Translations under genes and position numbers: made by a program
Shown here: positions 9,162-18,118 of the stretch, in pieces
Position numbering within the stretch: the first letter of the stretch is position 1
Layout: the number at the start of each line of letters is the position of its first letter
Assembly: GCF_013359815.1 (NCBI RefSeq)
Contig: NZ_JABMCF010000037.1
Span: forward strand, 62,001-126,000
Direction of reading: 5' to 3'
Length of the DNA stretch: 64,000 bases
DNA from: Curtobacterium flaccumfaciens
Lineage (GTDB): Bacteria > Actinomycetota > Actinomycetes > Actinomycetales > Microbacteriaceae
The notes under the pieces: model-generated
The model's input: only the letters and a program-made list of their open reading frames with translations
Told to the model about the DNA's origin: nothing
Databases searched by the model: none

Positions 9162-9201
9162 GGACCCGGGTGATCTCGATCGCCCGGGTCCTTCTTCTTT
9201 C
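9162..9201 (+). terminator. Rho-independent terminator of lsr2
   Basis: GGACCCGGG (9162-9170) pairs perfectly with CCCGGGTCC (9183-9191) and is followed by a T-rich run (9192-9201). One of the few classical U-tract terminators in the window. Confidence 0.9.
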
Positions 9202-9298
9202 CTCCACAGGGGCAATTCGTCCGCACTGATTCCACAGAGTCTCCGAGTTCGCCGATCGGTGTGTTCGTTCCGAAGATCGTTGTCGTGGAGGCAACGAC

Positions 9299-9688
9299 AT
9301 GGAACAAGACGTGCAACGAGCACCGGGGCGGTCGCTCCGGAACGGCCGACTCGGACGATTCGGTGAAGAGCGAGCGGTGGCCTGGCTCGAAGCCCGGGGA
9401 TTCCGCGTGCTCGAGCGGAACTGGCGATGTGCGCGCGGTGAGATCGACATCGTCGCGTGGGATTCCTGCACGCTCGCCTTCATCGAGGTGAAGACCCGTT
9501 CCGGCGCCGCCACCGGTCACCCGTTCGAGGCGATCACGGCGGCGAAGCTCACCCGGATGCGACGACTCGTGCCCGAGTGGTTCGACGCGCATCCCCAGGT
9601 CTCGGCGCGCGCGGTCCGGGTGGACGTCGTCGCGGTCCACGTCGACGGTCCCCGCACCGTCGTCGAGCACCTGCCGGGTGTGCTGTGA
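9299..9688 (+). CDS. YraN (UPF0102) family nuclease-fold protein
   Basis: 129 residues behind GTGGAGGCAACGAC. It has the UPF0102 core of the PD-(D/E)XK nuclease fold: GRFGEERAVAWLEARGF, then RGEIDIVAWD and FIEVKTR, where Asp, Glu and Lys form the presumed metal site. The family is nearly universal but poorly characterised; roles in recombination or transformation are suspected because it neighbours comM and dprA, as it does here. ComM starts inside its stop (GTGA). Confidence 0.92.
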   Translation: MEQDVQRAPGRSLRNGRLGRFGEERAVAWLEARGFRVLERNWRCARGEIDIVAWDSCTLAFIEVKTRSGAATGHPFEAITAAKLTRMRRLVPEWFDAHPQVSARAVRVDVVAVHVDGPRTVVEHLPGVL

Positions 9689-11208
9689 CCGGCATCGGAC
9701 GCGCTGCCGCGGTCGCGCTCCTCGGGGTCACCGGTCGGCGCATCGAGGTCGAAGCGCACCTGACCAGCCAGCTGCCGGCGTTCAGCATCATCGGGCTGCC
9801 CGACACCTCGTTGGGCGAGGCACGGGAACGTGTGCGATCCGCGGCGGCCAACGCGGGGTGTCCGCTGCCCGCCCGCCGCATCACCGTGAACCTGACCCCG
9901 GCGGCGATCCCGAAACGCGGTTCGGGGTTCGACCTCGCCATCGCGATGGCCGTGCTCGCCGGTGCCGGTCTCGCGCCGGACGTCTCGGAGCGCATCGTCT
10001 ACATCGGCGAACTCGGCCTCGACGGCAGGGTGCGTCCGGTCCCCGGCGTGATCCCGATGCTGATCGCCGCGCGCGACGCCGGTGTGGACCGCGTCGTGCT
10101 GCCCGTCGGCAACCTGACCGAGGCCCGTGTGGTCGGCGGGGTCCGGATCCGGGGCGTGGACTCGTTGCGGGCGGCGGCGATCGACGCCGGGGCACTCCTG
10201 CCGACGGTCGAGGTCGACCCGGTGCTGCCGGTCCCGGTCACGGCCGTGCCGCGTCCCGTGGCCGAGCTGTCGGACGTCGTGGGGAACCCGGTCGGCGTCC
10301 GAGCGCTCATCGCGGCGGCGGCCGGTGGACACCATGCCCTGCTGCTCGGGCCGCCGGGTGCCGGCAAGACCATGCTCGCCGAACGGCTGCCCGGGCTGCT
10401 GCCCGACCTCGACGACGAGACCGCGCTCGAGGTCGCTGCGGTCCGGTCCGTCGCCGGGCTGGGCCCCGCGTCGTGGAGTACGAAGCCACCGTGGGAAGCC
10501 CCGCACCACTCCGCGTCGGCGGTGTCGCTCATCGGCGGCGGATCCGGGGTCCTGCGCCCCGGAGCCGTGTCGCGCGCCACCGGGGGCATCCTGTTCCTCG
10601 ACGAGGCGCCGGAGTTCCCGCGGGCCGTGCTCGACGCGCTCCGGCAACCGCTCGAGTCCGGGCGGATCACGATCCACCGTGCGGCGGGAGCGGCCGAGTT
10701 CCCCGCACGCTGCCAGGTCGTCCTGGCGGCGAACCCCTGTCCGTGCGGCAACGCCGGTGGTGCGCACGGGCAGCCGTGCGAGTGCACGCCGAGCACCGTC
10801 CGCCGGTACCTCGGCCGCATGTCCGGGCCGCTGCTCGACCGGATGGACATCCGGGTGCTGGTGCCCCGGGTGACGACGGGTCGGATGCGGGATGCGGACG
10901 GCAGCACCCCGACGACGGCGGTCGCGCGTGCGGCGGTCGCGGCAGCACGAGCCCGCATGGCGGAGCGACTGCACGGCACAGGATGGACGCGCAATGCCGA
11001 GGTCACCGGGACGTGGCTCCGAGCCGAGGGACGCATCGAACCCGGGTCGACGGCGGACCTCGACCGCGCACTCGACCTCGGGACCCTGACGATGCGCGGG
11101 TGGGACCGTGTGATGCGACTGGCGTGGACGCTCGCCGACCTCGACGCGGTGGAGCGGCCCACGGGCGCGCACGTCCGCGGCGCCCTGGCCCTGCGGAGCG
11201 CGCTGTGA
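9685..11208 (+). CDS. comM: YifB/ComM family magnesium-chelatase-like ATPase
   Basis: 507 residues from GTG9685, overlapping the yraN stop by four bases. The N-terminal half is the Lon-protease-like ChlI domain (IGLPDTSLGEARERVRSA). The AAA module follows, with Walker A GPPGAGKTMLA (about 222), Walker B ILFLDEAPEF, and a Cys-rich zinc-like insert (NPCPCGN...CEC) typical of ComM. ComM is a helicase that promotes branch migration during natural transformation. The operon yraN-comM-dprA-xerC suggests a DNA-uptake or recombination role, although competence in this organism is unproven. Confidence 0.93.
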   Translation: MTGIGRAAAVALLGVTGRRIEVEAHLTSQLPAFSIIGLPDTSLGEARERVRSAAANAGCPLPARRITVNLTPAAIPKRGSGFDLAIAMAVLAGAGLAPDVSERIVYIGELGLDGRVRPVPGVIPMLIAARDAGVDRVVLPVGNLTEARVVGGVRIRGVDSLRAAAIDAGALLPTVEVDPVLPVPVTAVPRPVAELSDVVGNPVGVRALIAAAAGGHHALLLGPPGAGKTMLAERLPGLLPDLDDETALEVAAVRSVAGLGPASWSTKPPWEAPHHSASAVSLIGGGSGVLRPGAVSRATGGILFLDEAPEFPRAVLDALRQPLESGRITIHRAAGAAEFPARCQVVLAANPCPCGNAGGAHGQPCECTPSTVRRYLGRMSGPLLDRMDIRVLVPRVTTGRMRDADGSTPTTAVARAAVAAARARMAERLHGTGWTRNAEVTGTWLRAEGRIEPGSTADLDRALDLGTLTMRGWDRVMRLAWTLADLDAVERPTGAHVRGALALRSAL

Positions 11209-12443
11209 TGCCGGCGGGCACGGAGCTCCTCGACACCGTGGCGCGCCTGCTCGGGCCCAGCGGTGCCGCGGTGGACCCGGTGCAGGCCACGGCACGGGTT
11301 GCCTGGTCGGCCATCGTCGAACCGGGGGACTCCGTCGCCGGAGAGCTCGTCAACGGCCTCGGACCCGAGCGCGCGCTCGGTGCGGTGCTGCTCGCCGCCG
11401 ACGGAGACTTCGATTCGCTGCTGGGATGCTGCGTCGACGCCGAGGTGCCGGGCGCCGAGGACCCAGCGGTGCTGCTCGGCGTGCTGCAGACCGCGGTGGA
11501 ACGCTGGCGGCCTCGATTGGCCGCCGTCGAGGTGGGCGACGTGCTCGCGGCGGCCGGTGCGGTCGGTGCCGGACTGCTGGTCCCCGAGAGCGACGGGTGG
11601 CCGCCCGCGATGGACGACCTCGGGCCGCACGCCCCGGTGGTCCTCTGGACGCGCAGCACGGGTGCACGCCTCGGTGACGGGATACCGGCGCTCGGGGTCG
11701 TGGGGTCCCGCGCGAACACGGTGGCCGGTGCCGAGGCCGCGGCGGAGATCACCTCGACGGCGGCGGACGCGGGATGCCTCATCGTGAGCGGGGGTGCCTA
11801 CGGCATCGACGCGGTGGCGCACCGTGTCGCCGTCGCCGCGGGGACGCCCACGGTCGCCGTCCTGGCGGGTGGGATCGACCAGCTCTACCCGGTGGGCAAC
11901 GCGCAGCTGCTCCACAACGTGGCGCGGCAGGGGGCGTTGCTCGCCGAGTCGGCTCCGGGGACGCGACCGACGCGGTGGCGTTTCCTCGCCCGGAACCGAC
12001 TGATCGCGGCGCTGGCCGACGTGACGGTCGTGGTCGAGGCCGGCGCACGGTCCGGGGCGCTCAACACCGCCCACCACGCCGCGCAGCTCGGCCGGCCGGT
12101 GTTCGCGGTACCGGGAGCGTTCGCGTCCTCGGCATCGGTTGGGTGCCATCGACTCATCGCACAAGGGCGGGCGCAGATCGTCGTGCACCCCGGCGATCCG
12201 GTCGCGGCGGCGAGACCGGCGACCGGGACGAGCGGGGGAGCGGTGCCGGACGAACCGCTCCTGTCCGGTCGGCAGGACCCCGAGGTGCTCCGGGTGCTCG
12301 ATGCGCTCGGTCGTCGCGCTCTGCCCGAGGCCGAGATCGCCCGTCGGGCGGGCATGTCGGCGGCCGACGTCGCCGACGCGCTCGCCCTGGCGCAGCTGCA
12401 GGGACTCGTCGTCGCGAGCGGCGGCGGGTGGGGGCGGGCATGA
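11208..12443 (+). CDS. dprA: DNA-processing protein DprA (Smf)
   Basis: 411 residues. The Rossmann core shows VVGSRANT, then SGGAYGIDAVAH, VAVLAGGIDQLYP and RWRFLARNRLIAAL, the hallmark DprA motifs. A C-terminal winged-helix-like segment (about 345-411) follows. DprA binds incoming single-stranded DNA and loads RecA. The start is ATG11208, overlapping the comM stop by one base; GTG11205 directly before it is equally possible. About 130 N-terminal residues form an extra helical domain common in actinobacterial DprA. Confidence 0.94.
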   Translation: MPAGTELLDTVARLLGPSGAAVDPVQATARVAWSAIVEPGDSVAGELVNGLGPERALGAVLLAADGDFDSLLGCCVDAEVPGAEDPAVLLGVLQTAVERWRPRLAAVEVGDVLAAAGAVGAGLLVPESDGWPPAMDDLGPHAPVVLWTRSTGARLGDGIPALGVVGSRANTVAGAEAAAEITSTAADAGCLIVSGGAYGIDAVAHRVAVAAGTPTVAVLAGGIDQLYPVGNAQLLHNVARQGALLAESAPGTRPTRWRFLARNRLIAALADVTVVVEAGARSGALNTAHHAAQLGRPVFAVPGAFASSASVGCHRLIAQGRAQIVVHPGDPVAAARPATGTSGGAVPDEPLLSGRQDPEVLRVLDALGRRALPEAEIARRAGMSAADVADALALAQLQGLVVASGGGWGRA

Positions 12444-12468
12444 CGGTCGACAGCCGTACGCTGACGTC

Positions 12469-13401
12469 GTGGTTGCGCGGACGGACGGTCGACTGGTGGT
12501 GGCGGTGGACGCCTTCCTCGGGCACGCCCGGCACGCACGGGGCCTCAGCGAGCAGACCCTGCGCGCGTACGCCAACGACCTCGAGCAGCTCGCGGCGTTC
12601 GCGGACGCCCGAGGGGTCGACCGCGTCGCCGACCTCGAGCTCGAGCTCCTGCGTGACTGGCTGTGGGACGCCGACCACCGGGGGCTCGCCCGGTCGACGA
12701 TCGCTCGGCGGTCTTCGTCCGTACGGGCGTTCACGCGGTGGGCGAGCGAGACCGGGGTGACGACGACCGACGCGGGGGTCCGGCTCCGTGCACCGAAGGG
12801 CGGGGCGCACCTTCCCCGCGTCGTGTCGGCCGATCAGGTGCGCGTCCTGCTCGACGGGCTCGGTGCCCGGGCGGCGACGGACGACCCGACGGCGCTGCGG
12901 GACCTGGCCCTCGTCGAGCTCCTGTACGCGGCGGCGATCCGGGTCAGCGAACTCGTCGGGATCGACGTGACCGACGTCGATCGCGGACGCTTGACCGTGC
13001 GGGTGCTCGGCAAGGGCGGCAAGGAACGCGTGGTGCCGTTCGGGGTTCCGGCGCGGGACGCACTCGAGGCGTGGCTCGAGCGCGGACGGCCCGCCCTCGT
13101 CGCACGGGCCGAGGGACCGGCAGGCACGGCGCTGTTCCTCGGCGACCGTGGCGCCCGGCTCGGCGTCCGCAGTGCCTACCGCGTGGTGGCGCGGTTGCTC
13201 GGCGACCTGCCGGGCGAGGGCCCGAGCGGGCCGCACACCTTCCGCCACACCGCGGCGACGCACCTGCTCGACGGGGGAGCGGACCTGCGCGCGGTGCAGG
13301 AACTCCTCGGCCACGCCAGCCTCGGCACGACGCAGATCTACACGCACGTGTCGTCGGCGCGGCTGCGCGAGGTCTACCGGACGGCGCACCCGCGCGCCTG
13401 A
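12469..13401 (+). CDS. xerC: Tyrosine recombinase XerC
   Basis: 310 residues from GTG12469. N-terminal SAM-like core-binding domain (FLGHARHARGLSEQTLRAY) and C-terminal catalytic domain with Arg in AAIRVSEL, Lys in GKGGKERVVP, the H-x2-R box HTFRHTAATH, His in LLGHASLGTTQ and the nucleophile Tyr in IYTHV. It resolves chromosome dimers at dif together with XerD. The order dprA-xerC-M23-rpsB is the standard actinobacterial one, so this is the housekeeping recombinase and not a mobile-element integrase. TACGCT six bases before the GTG suggests a leaderless transcript. Confidence 0.93.
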   Translation: MVARTDGRLVVAVDAFLGHARHARGLSEQTLRAYANDLEQLAAFADARGVDRVADLELELLRDWLWDADHRGLARSTIARRSSSVRAFTRWASETGVTTTDAGVRLRAPKGGAHLPRVVSADQVRVLLDGLGARAATDDPTALRDLALVELLYAAAIRVSELVGIDVTDVDRGRLTVRVLGKGGKERVVPFGVPARDALEAWLERGRPALVARAEGPAGTALFLGDRGARLGVRSAYRVVARLLGDLPGEGPSGPHTFRHTAATHLLDGGADLRAVQELLGHASLGTTQIYTHVSSARLREVYRTAHPRA

Positions 13402-13419
13402 CGGGGGGGGCGACGTGCG

Positions 13420-13463
13420 TTCCGGTCAGTTCCCGGTCAGCTTCCGATCGGCTTCCGGTCGGC
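13420..13463. repeat. Four tandem 11-bp repeats
   Basis: Units at 13420, 13431, 13442 and 13453 follow the pattern TTCCGGTCRGY with one to three differences each. They lie in the short convergent gap between xerC and the M23 gene, next to a run of eight G (13403-13410). Probably slipped-strand duplication; no function evident. Confidence 0.7.
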
Positions 13464-13468
13464 TCCGC

Positions 13469-14059
13469 TCACCCGGGCCAGGCCGACTCGGGCAGGAGCA
13501 CCGGCCACTCGGCGGGTGGCAGGTACGCCATCGGGTCGACGTAGCGACCGTCGACGCGAGCACCGAGGTGCAGGCACGGTGCCGACGCCGGACAGTGCCC
13601 GACCGAGACACGGCCGACCGGCGTGCCCTGCACGACCTCGTCCCCTGCGGCGACCAGGGGTGTCACCGAGTCAAGGGTGCTGACCAGTCCGTCGCCGTGG
13701 TCGATCGTCACGACGGTGCGACCACCGACCGCGCCGGCGAACGCCACGGTGCCGTCGTCCACCGCCGAGGCAGTGCTGCCGAGGGCCGCCGGGACGTCGA
13801 GGCCCCGGTGGCCGGCGGCGTAGTCCGAGGACGGTGCCTCCCAGGCGCGCTCGACCACCCGCGACCCGGTGGGCCAGACCCAGCGAGCCTCGACCCAGCC
13901 CGAGTCGGTCGCAGTGCCCACCGTCGCCCCGGACCCCACCGACGCCCCGGCTCCCGTCGACGGCGCGGCACCGAACACCGCGGCACCGAACACCGCCGTC
14001 CCGCTCAGCACCGCTGCGCACACCACGGACAGCAGGACGGGACGTGCGCTCGATTGCAT
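13469..14059 (-). CDS. M23-family peptidase-like exported protein (degenerate active site)
   Basis: 196 residues from ATG14059. An Ala-rich signal peptide (about 1-30) precedes a C-terminal M23/LysM-peptidase barrel (HRGLDVPAALG, then HGDGLVSTLDSV, AAGDEVVQGTPVG). The first zinc ligands His and Asp (HRGLD) are kept, but the usual H-x-H motif reads C-L-H, with Cys replacing the first His. Related actinobacterial proteins next to rpsB share this CLH form as far as I recall, so the protein may bind cell wall or regulate hydrolases without being an active endopeptidase. Longer starts lie in GC-rich non-coding DNA. Confidence 0.85.
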   Translation of the reverse strand: MQSSARPVLLSVVCAAVLSGTAVFGAAVFGAAPSTGAGASVGSGATVGTATDSGWVEARWVWPTGSRVVERAWEAPSSDYAAGHRGLDVPAALGSTASAVDDGTVAFAGAVGGRTVVTIDHGDGLVSTLDSVTPLVAAGDEVVQGTPVGRVSVGHCPASAPCLHLGARVDGRYVDPMAYLPPAEWPVLLPESAWPG

Positions 14060-14392
14060 GTCCCCAGCCTGGGCAGTGGAACCCGGGCCCGGGGCGGGCG
14101 GGGGCGATCCGTGGAGGGGGAGCCGCGCCTCCTGGCCTGGGGAGGAACGTGCCGAGGACGGAAACGACAGAACCGACGTCGTACGACGGCGACAGTGTCG
14201 TTCCGCGTCGGCACCCAAGCGAGCCCGCCCGACCCCGCGCCGTCCCGATCACGCCCCCGGTTATGACCAGATCCCGAGCGAGGAGTACAGTCGGGGCCGC
14301 TCCGGAACACGCAACGCCGCTCGGACGGCGAACCAGCCGACCGCCGGGGCACCGTGCTGCACACCGGCACGGCGGCAGAACCCAGGAGCATC
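14060..14392 (+). promoter_or_regulatory. Regulatory region of the sugar transporter
   Basis: 333 bases between divergent genes. A 12-bp palindrome CGTCGTACGACG is at 14177-14188 and an inverted repeat CGAC-AGT-GTCG at 14190-14200; both could be operators. TACAGT at 14286-14291, with TTATGA about 18 bases upstream, is a promoter candidate. AGGAG at 14383-14387 is the ribosome site. Confidence 0.5.
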
Positions 14393-15835
14393 GTGTCCAC
14401 CACGACCACCGGGCACGGCGAAGACCGTGCGTTCAAGGGGAAGGTCACCCTGTTCGCCATCGCGGCGGCGGTCGGTGGCTTCCTGTTCGGCTTCGACTCG
14501 TCCGTCATCAACGGCGCCGTCGACGCGATCAAGGGTGAGTTCAACCTCTCCGACGCGGCCAGCGGTTTCGCCGTCGCCTCGGCCCTGATCGGTTGTGCGT
14601 TCGGCGCCTACTTCGCCGGCCGCCTCGCCGACCGCTACGGCCGCACCCGGATCATGTTCTGGGCCGCGGTGCTGTTCTTCGTCTCGTCGATCGGTTCGGC
14701 GTTCGCGTTCGCGACGTGGGACCTCGTGATCTGGCGTCTCGTCGGCGGTCTCGGCATCGGTACCGCCTCGGTCATCGCACCGGCGTACATCTCCGAGGTC
14801 TCCCCGAAGGCGATCCGCGGGCGGCTGGCCTCGTTCCAGCAGCTGGCGATCACGCTCGGTATCTTCGCCGCGCTCCTGTCCGACCAGCTCTTCGCCGTCA
14901 CCGCGGGCAGCGCCTCGGCCGAGGTCTGGGGTCTCGCGGCCTGGCGCTGGATGTTCCTGGTCGGGGTGATCCCCTCGGTCGTCTACGGCGTCCTGGCGAT
15001 CACGCTGCCGGAGTCCCCGCGCTACCTGCTCACCAAGGGCCGTGCTGACGATGCGCGCGTCGTGATGGGCAAGATCGTCCCGCGCGACACCGTGAACACG
15101 AGCCTGGAGGAGATCCAGGACGGCATCAAGAAGGAAGCCAACGAGAAGAAGGGCTCCATCCGGGGCAACCGCTTCGGGCTCCAGCCGATCGTCTGGGTGG
15201 GCATCATCCTGGCCGTGCTGCAGCAGTTCGTCGGCATCAACGTGATCTTCTACTACTCGACGACGCTCTGGCAGGCCGTCGGCTTCAAGGAAGAAGACTC
15301 GTTCCTCATCTCCACGATCACCTCGGTGGTCAACGTCGCCGTCACCTTCGTGGCGATCTTCCTGGTCGACAAGGTCGGCCGCAAGCCGCTGCTCGTCGCC
15401 GGTTCCGCGGGCATGTTCGTCTCGCTCACCATGGTCGCCGTCGCGTTCTCGCAGGCGACGATCGTCGACGGCAGCCCGAGCCTCCCCGGCTCGTGGGGCG
15501 TCATCGCGCTGATCTTCGCGAACCTCTTCGTGGTGTCCTTCGGCGCCACGTGGGGTCCGCTCATGTGGGTCCTGCTCGGCGAGATGTTCCCGAACCGCAT
15601 CCGCGCCACGGCGCTCGGCATCGGCTCGGCCGCCAACTGGATCGCGAACTTCATCGTGACGATCTCGTTCCCGGTGCTCTCGGGCTTCAACCTGACGGTC
15701 ACCTACGGCATCTACGCGCTGTTCGCGCTGCTGTCGCTGTTCTTCGTCATCGCCAAGATCCCGGAGACCAAGGGCCGCTCGCTCGAGGAGATGGGCATCT
15801 CCGCCGACGGTGACACGGTGGACGCCAAGGCCTGA
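14393..15835 (+). CDS. Sugar porter family MFS transporter (sugar/H+ symporter)
   Basis: 480 residues from GTG14393 behind AGGAG. Twelve membrane helices are expected. Sugar-porter signatures include GGFLFGFDSSVINGA in helix 1, the loop motifs RLADRYGRTR and DKVGRKPLL, PESPRYLLTKGR after helix 6, QQFVGINVIFYYS in helix 7 (sugar-binding Gln-Gln and Asn) and PETKGRSLEEM at the C-terminus. Similar to GlcP/XylE/AraE; likely substrates are glucose, xylose or arabinose, not decidable from sequence. Monogenic, with an upstream operator-rich region and a strong hairpin after it. Confidence 0.93.
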   Translation: MSTTTTGHGEDRAFKGKVTLFAIAAAVGGFLFGFDSSVINGAVDAIKGEFNLSDAASGFAVASALIGCAFGAYFAGRLADRYGRTRIMFWAAVLFFVSSIGSAFAFATWDLVIWRLVGGLGIGTASVIAPAYISEVSPKAIRGRLASFQQLAITLGIFAALLSDQLFAVTAGSASAEVWGLAAWRWMFLVGVIPSVVYGVLAITLPESPRYLLTKGRADDARVVMGKIVPRDTVNTSLEEIQDGIKKEANEKKGSIRGNRFGLQPIVWVGIILAVLQQFVGINVIFYYSTTLWQAVGFKEEDSFLISTITSVVNVAVTFVAIFLVDKVGRKPLLVAGSAGMFVSLTMVAVAFSQATIVDGSPSLPGSWGVIALIFANLFVVSFGATWGPLMWVLLGEMFPNRIRATALGIGSAANWIANFIVTISFPVLSGFNLTVTYGIYALFALLSLFFVIAKIPETKGRSLEEMGISADGDTVDAKA

Positions 15836-15880
15836 TCGGCCGGTCGCGCACCGCGTCCGTTCCGCACGGATCGCCGGACA

Positions 15881-15928
15881 GGAGGCCCGGATCACGTCAG
15901 CCGCGAGGCGCGCGTGATCCGGGCCTCC
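15881..15928. terminator. Terminator after the sugar transporter (type-A palindrome)
   Basis: Perfect 16-bp stem: GGAGGCCCGGATCACG at 15881-15896 pairs with 15913-15928, with a 16-base loop, then CTTCTGTT. Member of the GGAGGCCCG family. Confidence 0.8.
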
Positions 15929-16157
15929 CTTCTGTTAGCATCTATCCAGCAGCGTGCTGATGCGCGCTGACTTCGCGTGTCCACCAAGCCCTCACGGGCT
16001 CGGTACCCGACCACCGGTCCTGCTCTCACGAGCGGGCGGTCGCGTGCCAGGACACCAGGGACCACGACCGACGGTCGTGATCGACACAACCGCAACAGGT
16101 CCGCAGCGACGTGCGAGAGCACGGCTGCGCGCCGAGAACACAGAAGGAGGACGGCAC
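15929..16157 (+). promoter_or_regulatory. Long leader of rpsB
   Basis: 229 bases without a gene between the hairpin and rpsB. TAGCAT at about 15936 may be a -10 box. The ribosome site AAGGAGG (16144-16150) is close to the consensus. Autoregulation by S2 through this leader is plausible from other bacteria, but no defined fold could be assigned by eye. Confidence 0.4.
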
Positions 16158-17075
16158 ATGGCCGTCGTCACCATCCGCCAGCTGCTCGACAGCGGCGTCC
16201 ACTTCGGACACCAGACCCGTCGGTGGAACCCGAAGGTGAAGCGCTTCATCCTCGCCGAGCGCTCGGGCATCCACATCATCGACCTGCAGCAGTCACTGGC
16301 CTTCATCGACCGCGCGTACGACTTCGTCAAGGAGACGGTCGCGCACGGTGGCACGATCCTCTTCGTGGGCACCAAGAAGCAGGCGCAGGGCTCCATCGCC
16401 GAGCAGGCGACCCGCGTCGGCCAGCCGTACGTCAACCAGCGTTGGCTCGGCGGTCTGCTCACGAACTTCCAGACGGTCTCCAAGCGCCTCGCGCGCATGA
16501 AGGAGCTCGAGGAGATCGACTTCGACGACACGACGAAGGGCTTCACCAAGAAGGAGCTCCTCATCAAGAAGCGCGAGCTGGACAAGCTCCACAAGACCCT
16601 CGGTGGTATCCGCAACCTCACGCGGACCCCGAGCGCGCTCTGGATCGTCGACACCAAGAAGGAGCACCTCGCCGTCGACGAGGCGCAGAAGCTCGGTATC
16701 CCGATCATCGGCATCCTCGACACCAACTGCGACCCCGACGAGATCACGTACCCGATCCCGGGCAACGACGACGCGATCCGCTCCGTCGGTCTGCTGACCC
16801 GCATCGTCGCCGACGCCGCGGCCGAGGGCCTGAAGACCCGCCACAACGGTGGCGACGAGGACGAGGCCAGCGAGCCCCTCGCCGAGTGGGAGCAGGAGCT
16901 CCTCGGTGGCGAGACCGCCGCCACGACCGAGGCGCCCGCCGCCCCGGTCGAGGAGAACGACGCTGACGCGCAGGTCGCCGCGAAGGAGATCGGCGAGCCG
17001 ATCGCCGACGAGGCGAAGAACGCGGAGCCGACGGCCGAGGCCGAGGCAGCCGCGGAGACCACCCCCGCCGAGTGA
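16158..17075 (+). CDS. rpsB: 30S ribosomal protein S2
   Basis: 305 residues. Conserved start [24 protein letters not shown], the Lys-rich helix [21 protein letters not shown], and [13 protein letters not shown]. The last 60 residues are an acidic Glu/Ala tail, common in actinobacterial S2. ATG16158 follows an excellent ribosome site. First gene of rpsB-tsf-pyrH-frr-cdsA. Confidence 0.97.
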   Translation: MAVVTIRQLLDSGVHFGHQTRRWNPKVKRFILAERSGIHIIDLQQSLAFIDRAYDFVKETVAHGGTILFVGTKKQAQGSIAEQATRVGQPYVNQRWLGGLLTNFQTVSKRLARMKELEEIDFDDTTKGFTKKELLIKKRELDKLHKTLGGIRNLTRTPSALWIVDTKKEHLAVDEAQKLGIPIIGILDTNCDPDEITYPIPGNDDAIRSVGLLTRIVADAAAEGLKTRHNGGDEDEASEPLAEWEQELLGGETAATTEAPAAPVEENDADAQVAAKEIGEPIADEAKNAEPTAEAEAAAETTPAE

Positions 17076-17080
17076 GTCGC

Positions 17081-17114
17081 CGGGGCGCCGGACCCCACCG
17101 GGTCCGGCGCCCCG
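17081..17114 (+). terminator. rpsB-tsf intercistronic hairpin (attenuator)
   Basis: Perfect 14-bp stem CGGGGCGCCGGACC (17081-17094) / 17101-17114 with a six-base loop and no U-tract. It lies between rpsB and tsf, where partial termination commonly lowers EF-Ts relative to S2. Confidence 0.75.
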
Positions 17115-17163
17115 ACTGCACTCCACTCTCCACACACGTACAGTCCAGAAAGGACTCCAGTCA

Positions 17164-17991
17164 ATGGCAAACTTCACCGCTGCTGACGTGAAGAAGCTCC
17201 GCGAGGACCTCGGCGCCGGCATGATGGACGCGAAGAACGCGCTCGTCGAGGCTGACGGCGACTACGACAAGGCCGTCGAGCTGCTCCGCATCAAGGGTGC
17301 CAAGGCCGTCGCCAAGCGCGACGACCGTGCCACCTCCGAGGGCGTCGTCGTCGCGACCTCCGAGAACGGCGCCGCCACGGTCGTCGAGCTCGCGAGCGAG
17401 ACCGACTTCGTCGCGAAGAACGAGAAGTTCACGACCCTCGCCGACAAGGTGCTGGGCGCGGTCGCCGCTGCCGGTGCCGCCGACGTCGCTGCTGCCAACG
17501 CCGCACCGCTGGACGGCAAGACCGTCCTCGAGGTCGTCAACGAGTCGGCTGCCGCGCTGGGCGAGAAGCTCGAGGTCCGCACGGTCCGCCGTGTCGAGGG
17601 CTCGGCCTTCGAGATCTACCTGCACAAGACCAGCCAGGACCTGCCGCCGCAGATCGCCGTCGTCATCGCGTACGAGGGTGACAACGCCGCCGAGGCACGT
17701 TCGATCGCACAGCACGTCGCGTTCGCGAACCCGACGTACCTGACCCGCGACGAGGTCCCGGCCGAGGCCATCGAGAAGGAGCGTGCGACCGTCGAGGCGA
17801 TCACGCGCGAAGAGGGCAAGCCCGAGGCTGCGCTCCCGAAGATCGTCGAGGGCCGGGTGAACGCCTACATCAAGCAGGTGTCGCTCCTCGACCAGGACTA
17901 CGCGAAGGACAACAAGATCTCCGTCGCGAAGGCCGCCGAGAACGCCGGCATCACGATCCAGGGCTTCGCCCGCGTCAAGGTCGGCGCGTAA
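17164..17991 (+). CDS. tsf: Elongation factor Ts
   Basis: 275 residues, the GDP-GTP exchange factor of EF-Tu. The N-terminal UBA-like domain ([21 protein letters not shown]) is followed by the core with the catalytic TDFVAKNE loop, which inserts into EF-Tu. The C-terminal dimerisation region contains the [13 protein letters not shown] segment. Length and order are typical. Preceded by the attenuator hairpin and closed by a strong terminator. Confidence 0.97.
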   Translation: MANFTAADVKKLREDLGAGMMDAKNALVEADGDYDKAVELLRIKGAKAVAKRDDRATSEGVVVATSENGAATVVELASETDFVAKNEKFTTLADKVLGAVAAAGAADVAAANAAPLDGKTVLEVVNESAAALGEKLEVRTVRRVEGSAFEIYLHKTSQDLPPQIAVVIAYEGDNAAEARSIAQHVAFANPTYLTRDEVPAEAIEKERATVEAITREEGKPEAALPKIVEGRVNAYIKQVSLLDQDYAKDNKISVAKAAENAGITIQGFARVKVGA

Positions 17992-18001
17992 CGAACCCGT
18001 G

Positions 18002-18040
18002 ACGGGGTCAGGAACCAACCAGGTTCCTGGCCCCGTTTTT
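18002..18040 (+). terminator. Rho-independent terminator of tsf
   Basis: ACGGGGTCAGGAACC (18002-18016) pairs with 18022-18036 through one G-U wobble; the loop is five bases and a T5 run follows. Separates rpsB-tsf from pyrH. Confidence 0.92.
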
Positions 18041-18118
18041 CGCGCGCGCCGGCACGACACGCGCGCGACACATCCGCGAGTACATTTCCACGAGACCACG
18101 ACGAAGGGTGCGGACCAG

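Noticed and set aside
12469-13401. Tyrosine recombinase as a mobile-element integrase
   Set aside because: Sequence and dprA-xerC-rpsB order identify housekeeping XerC.
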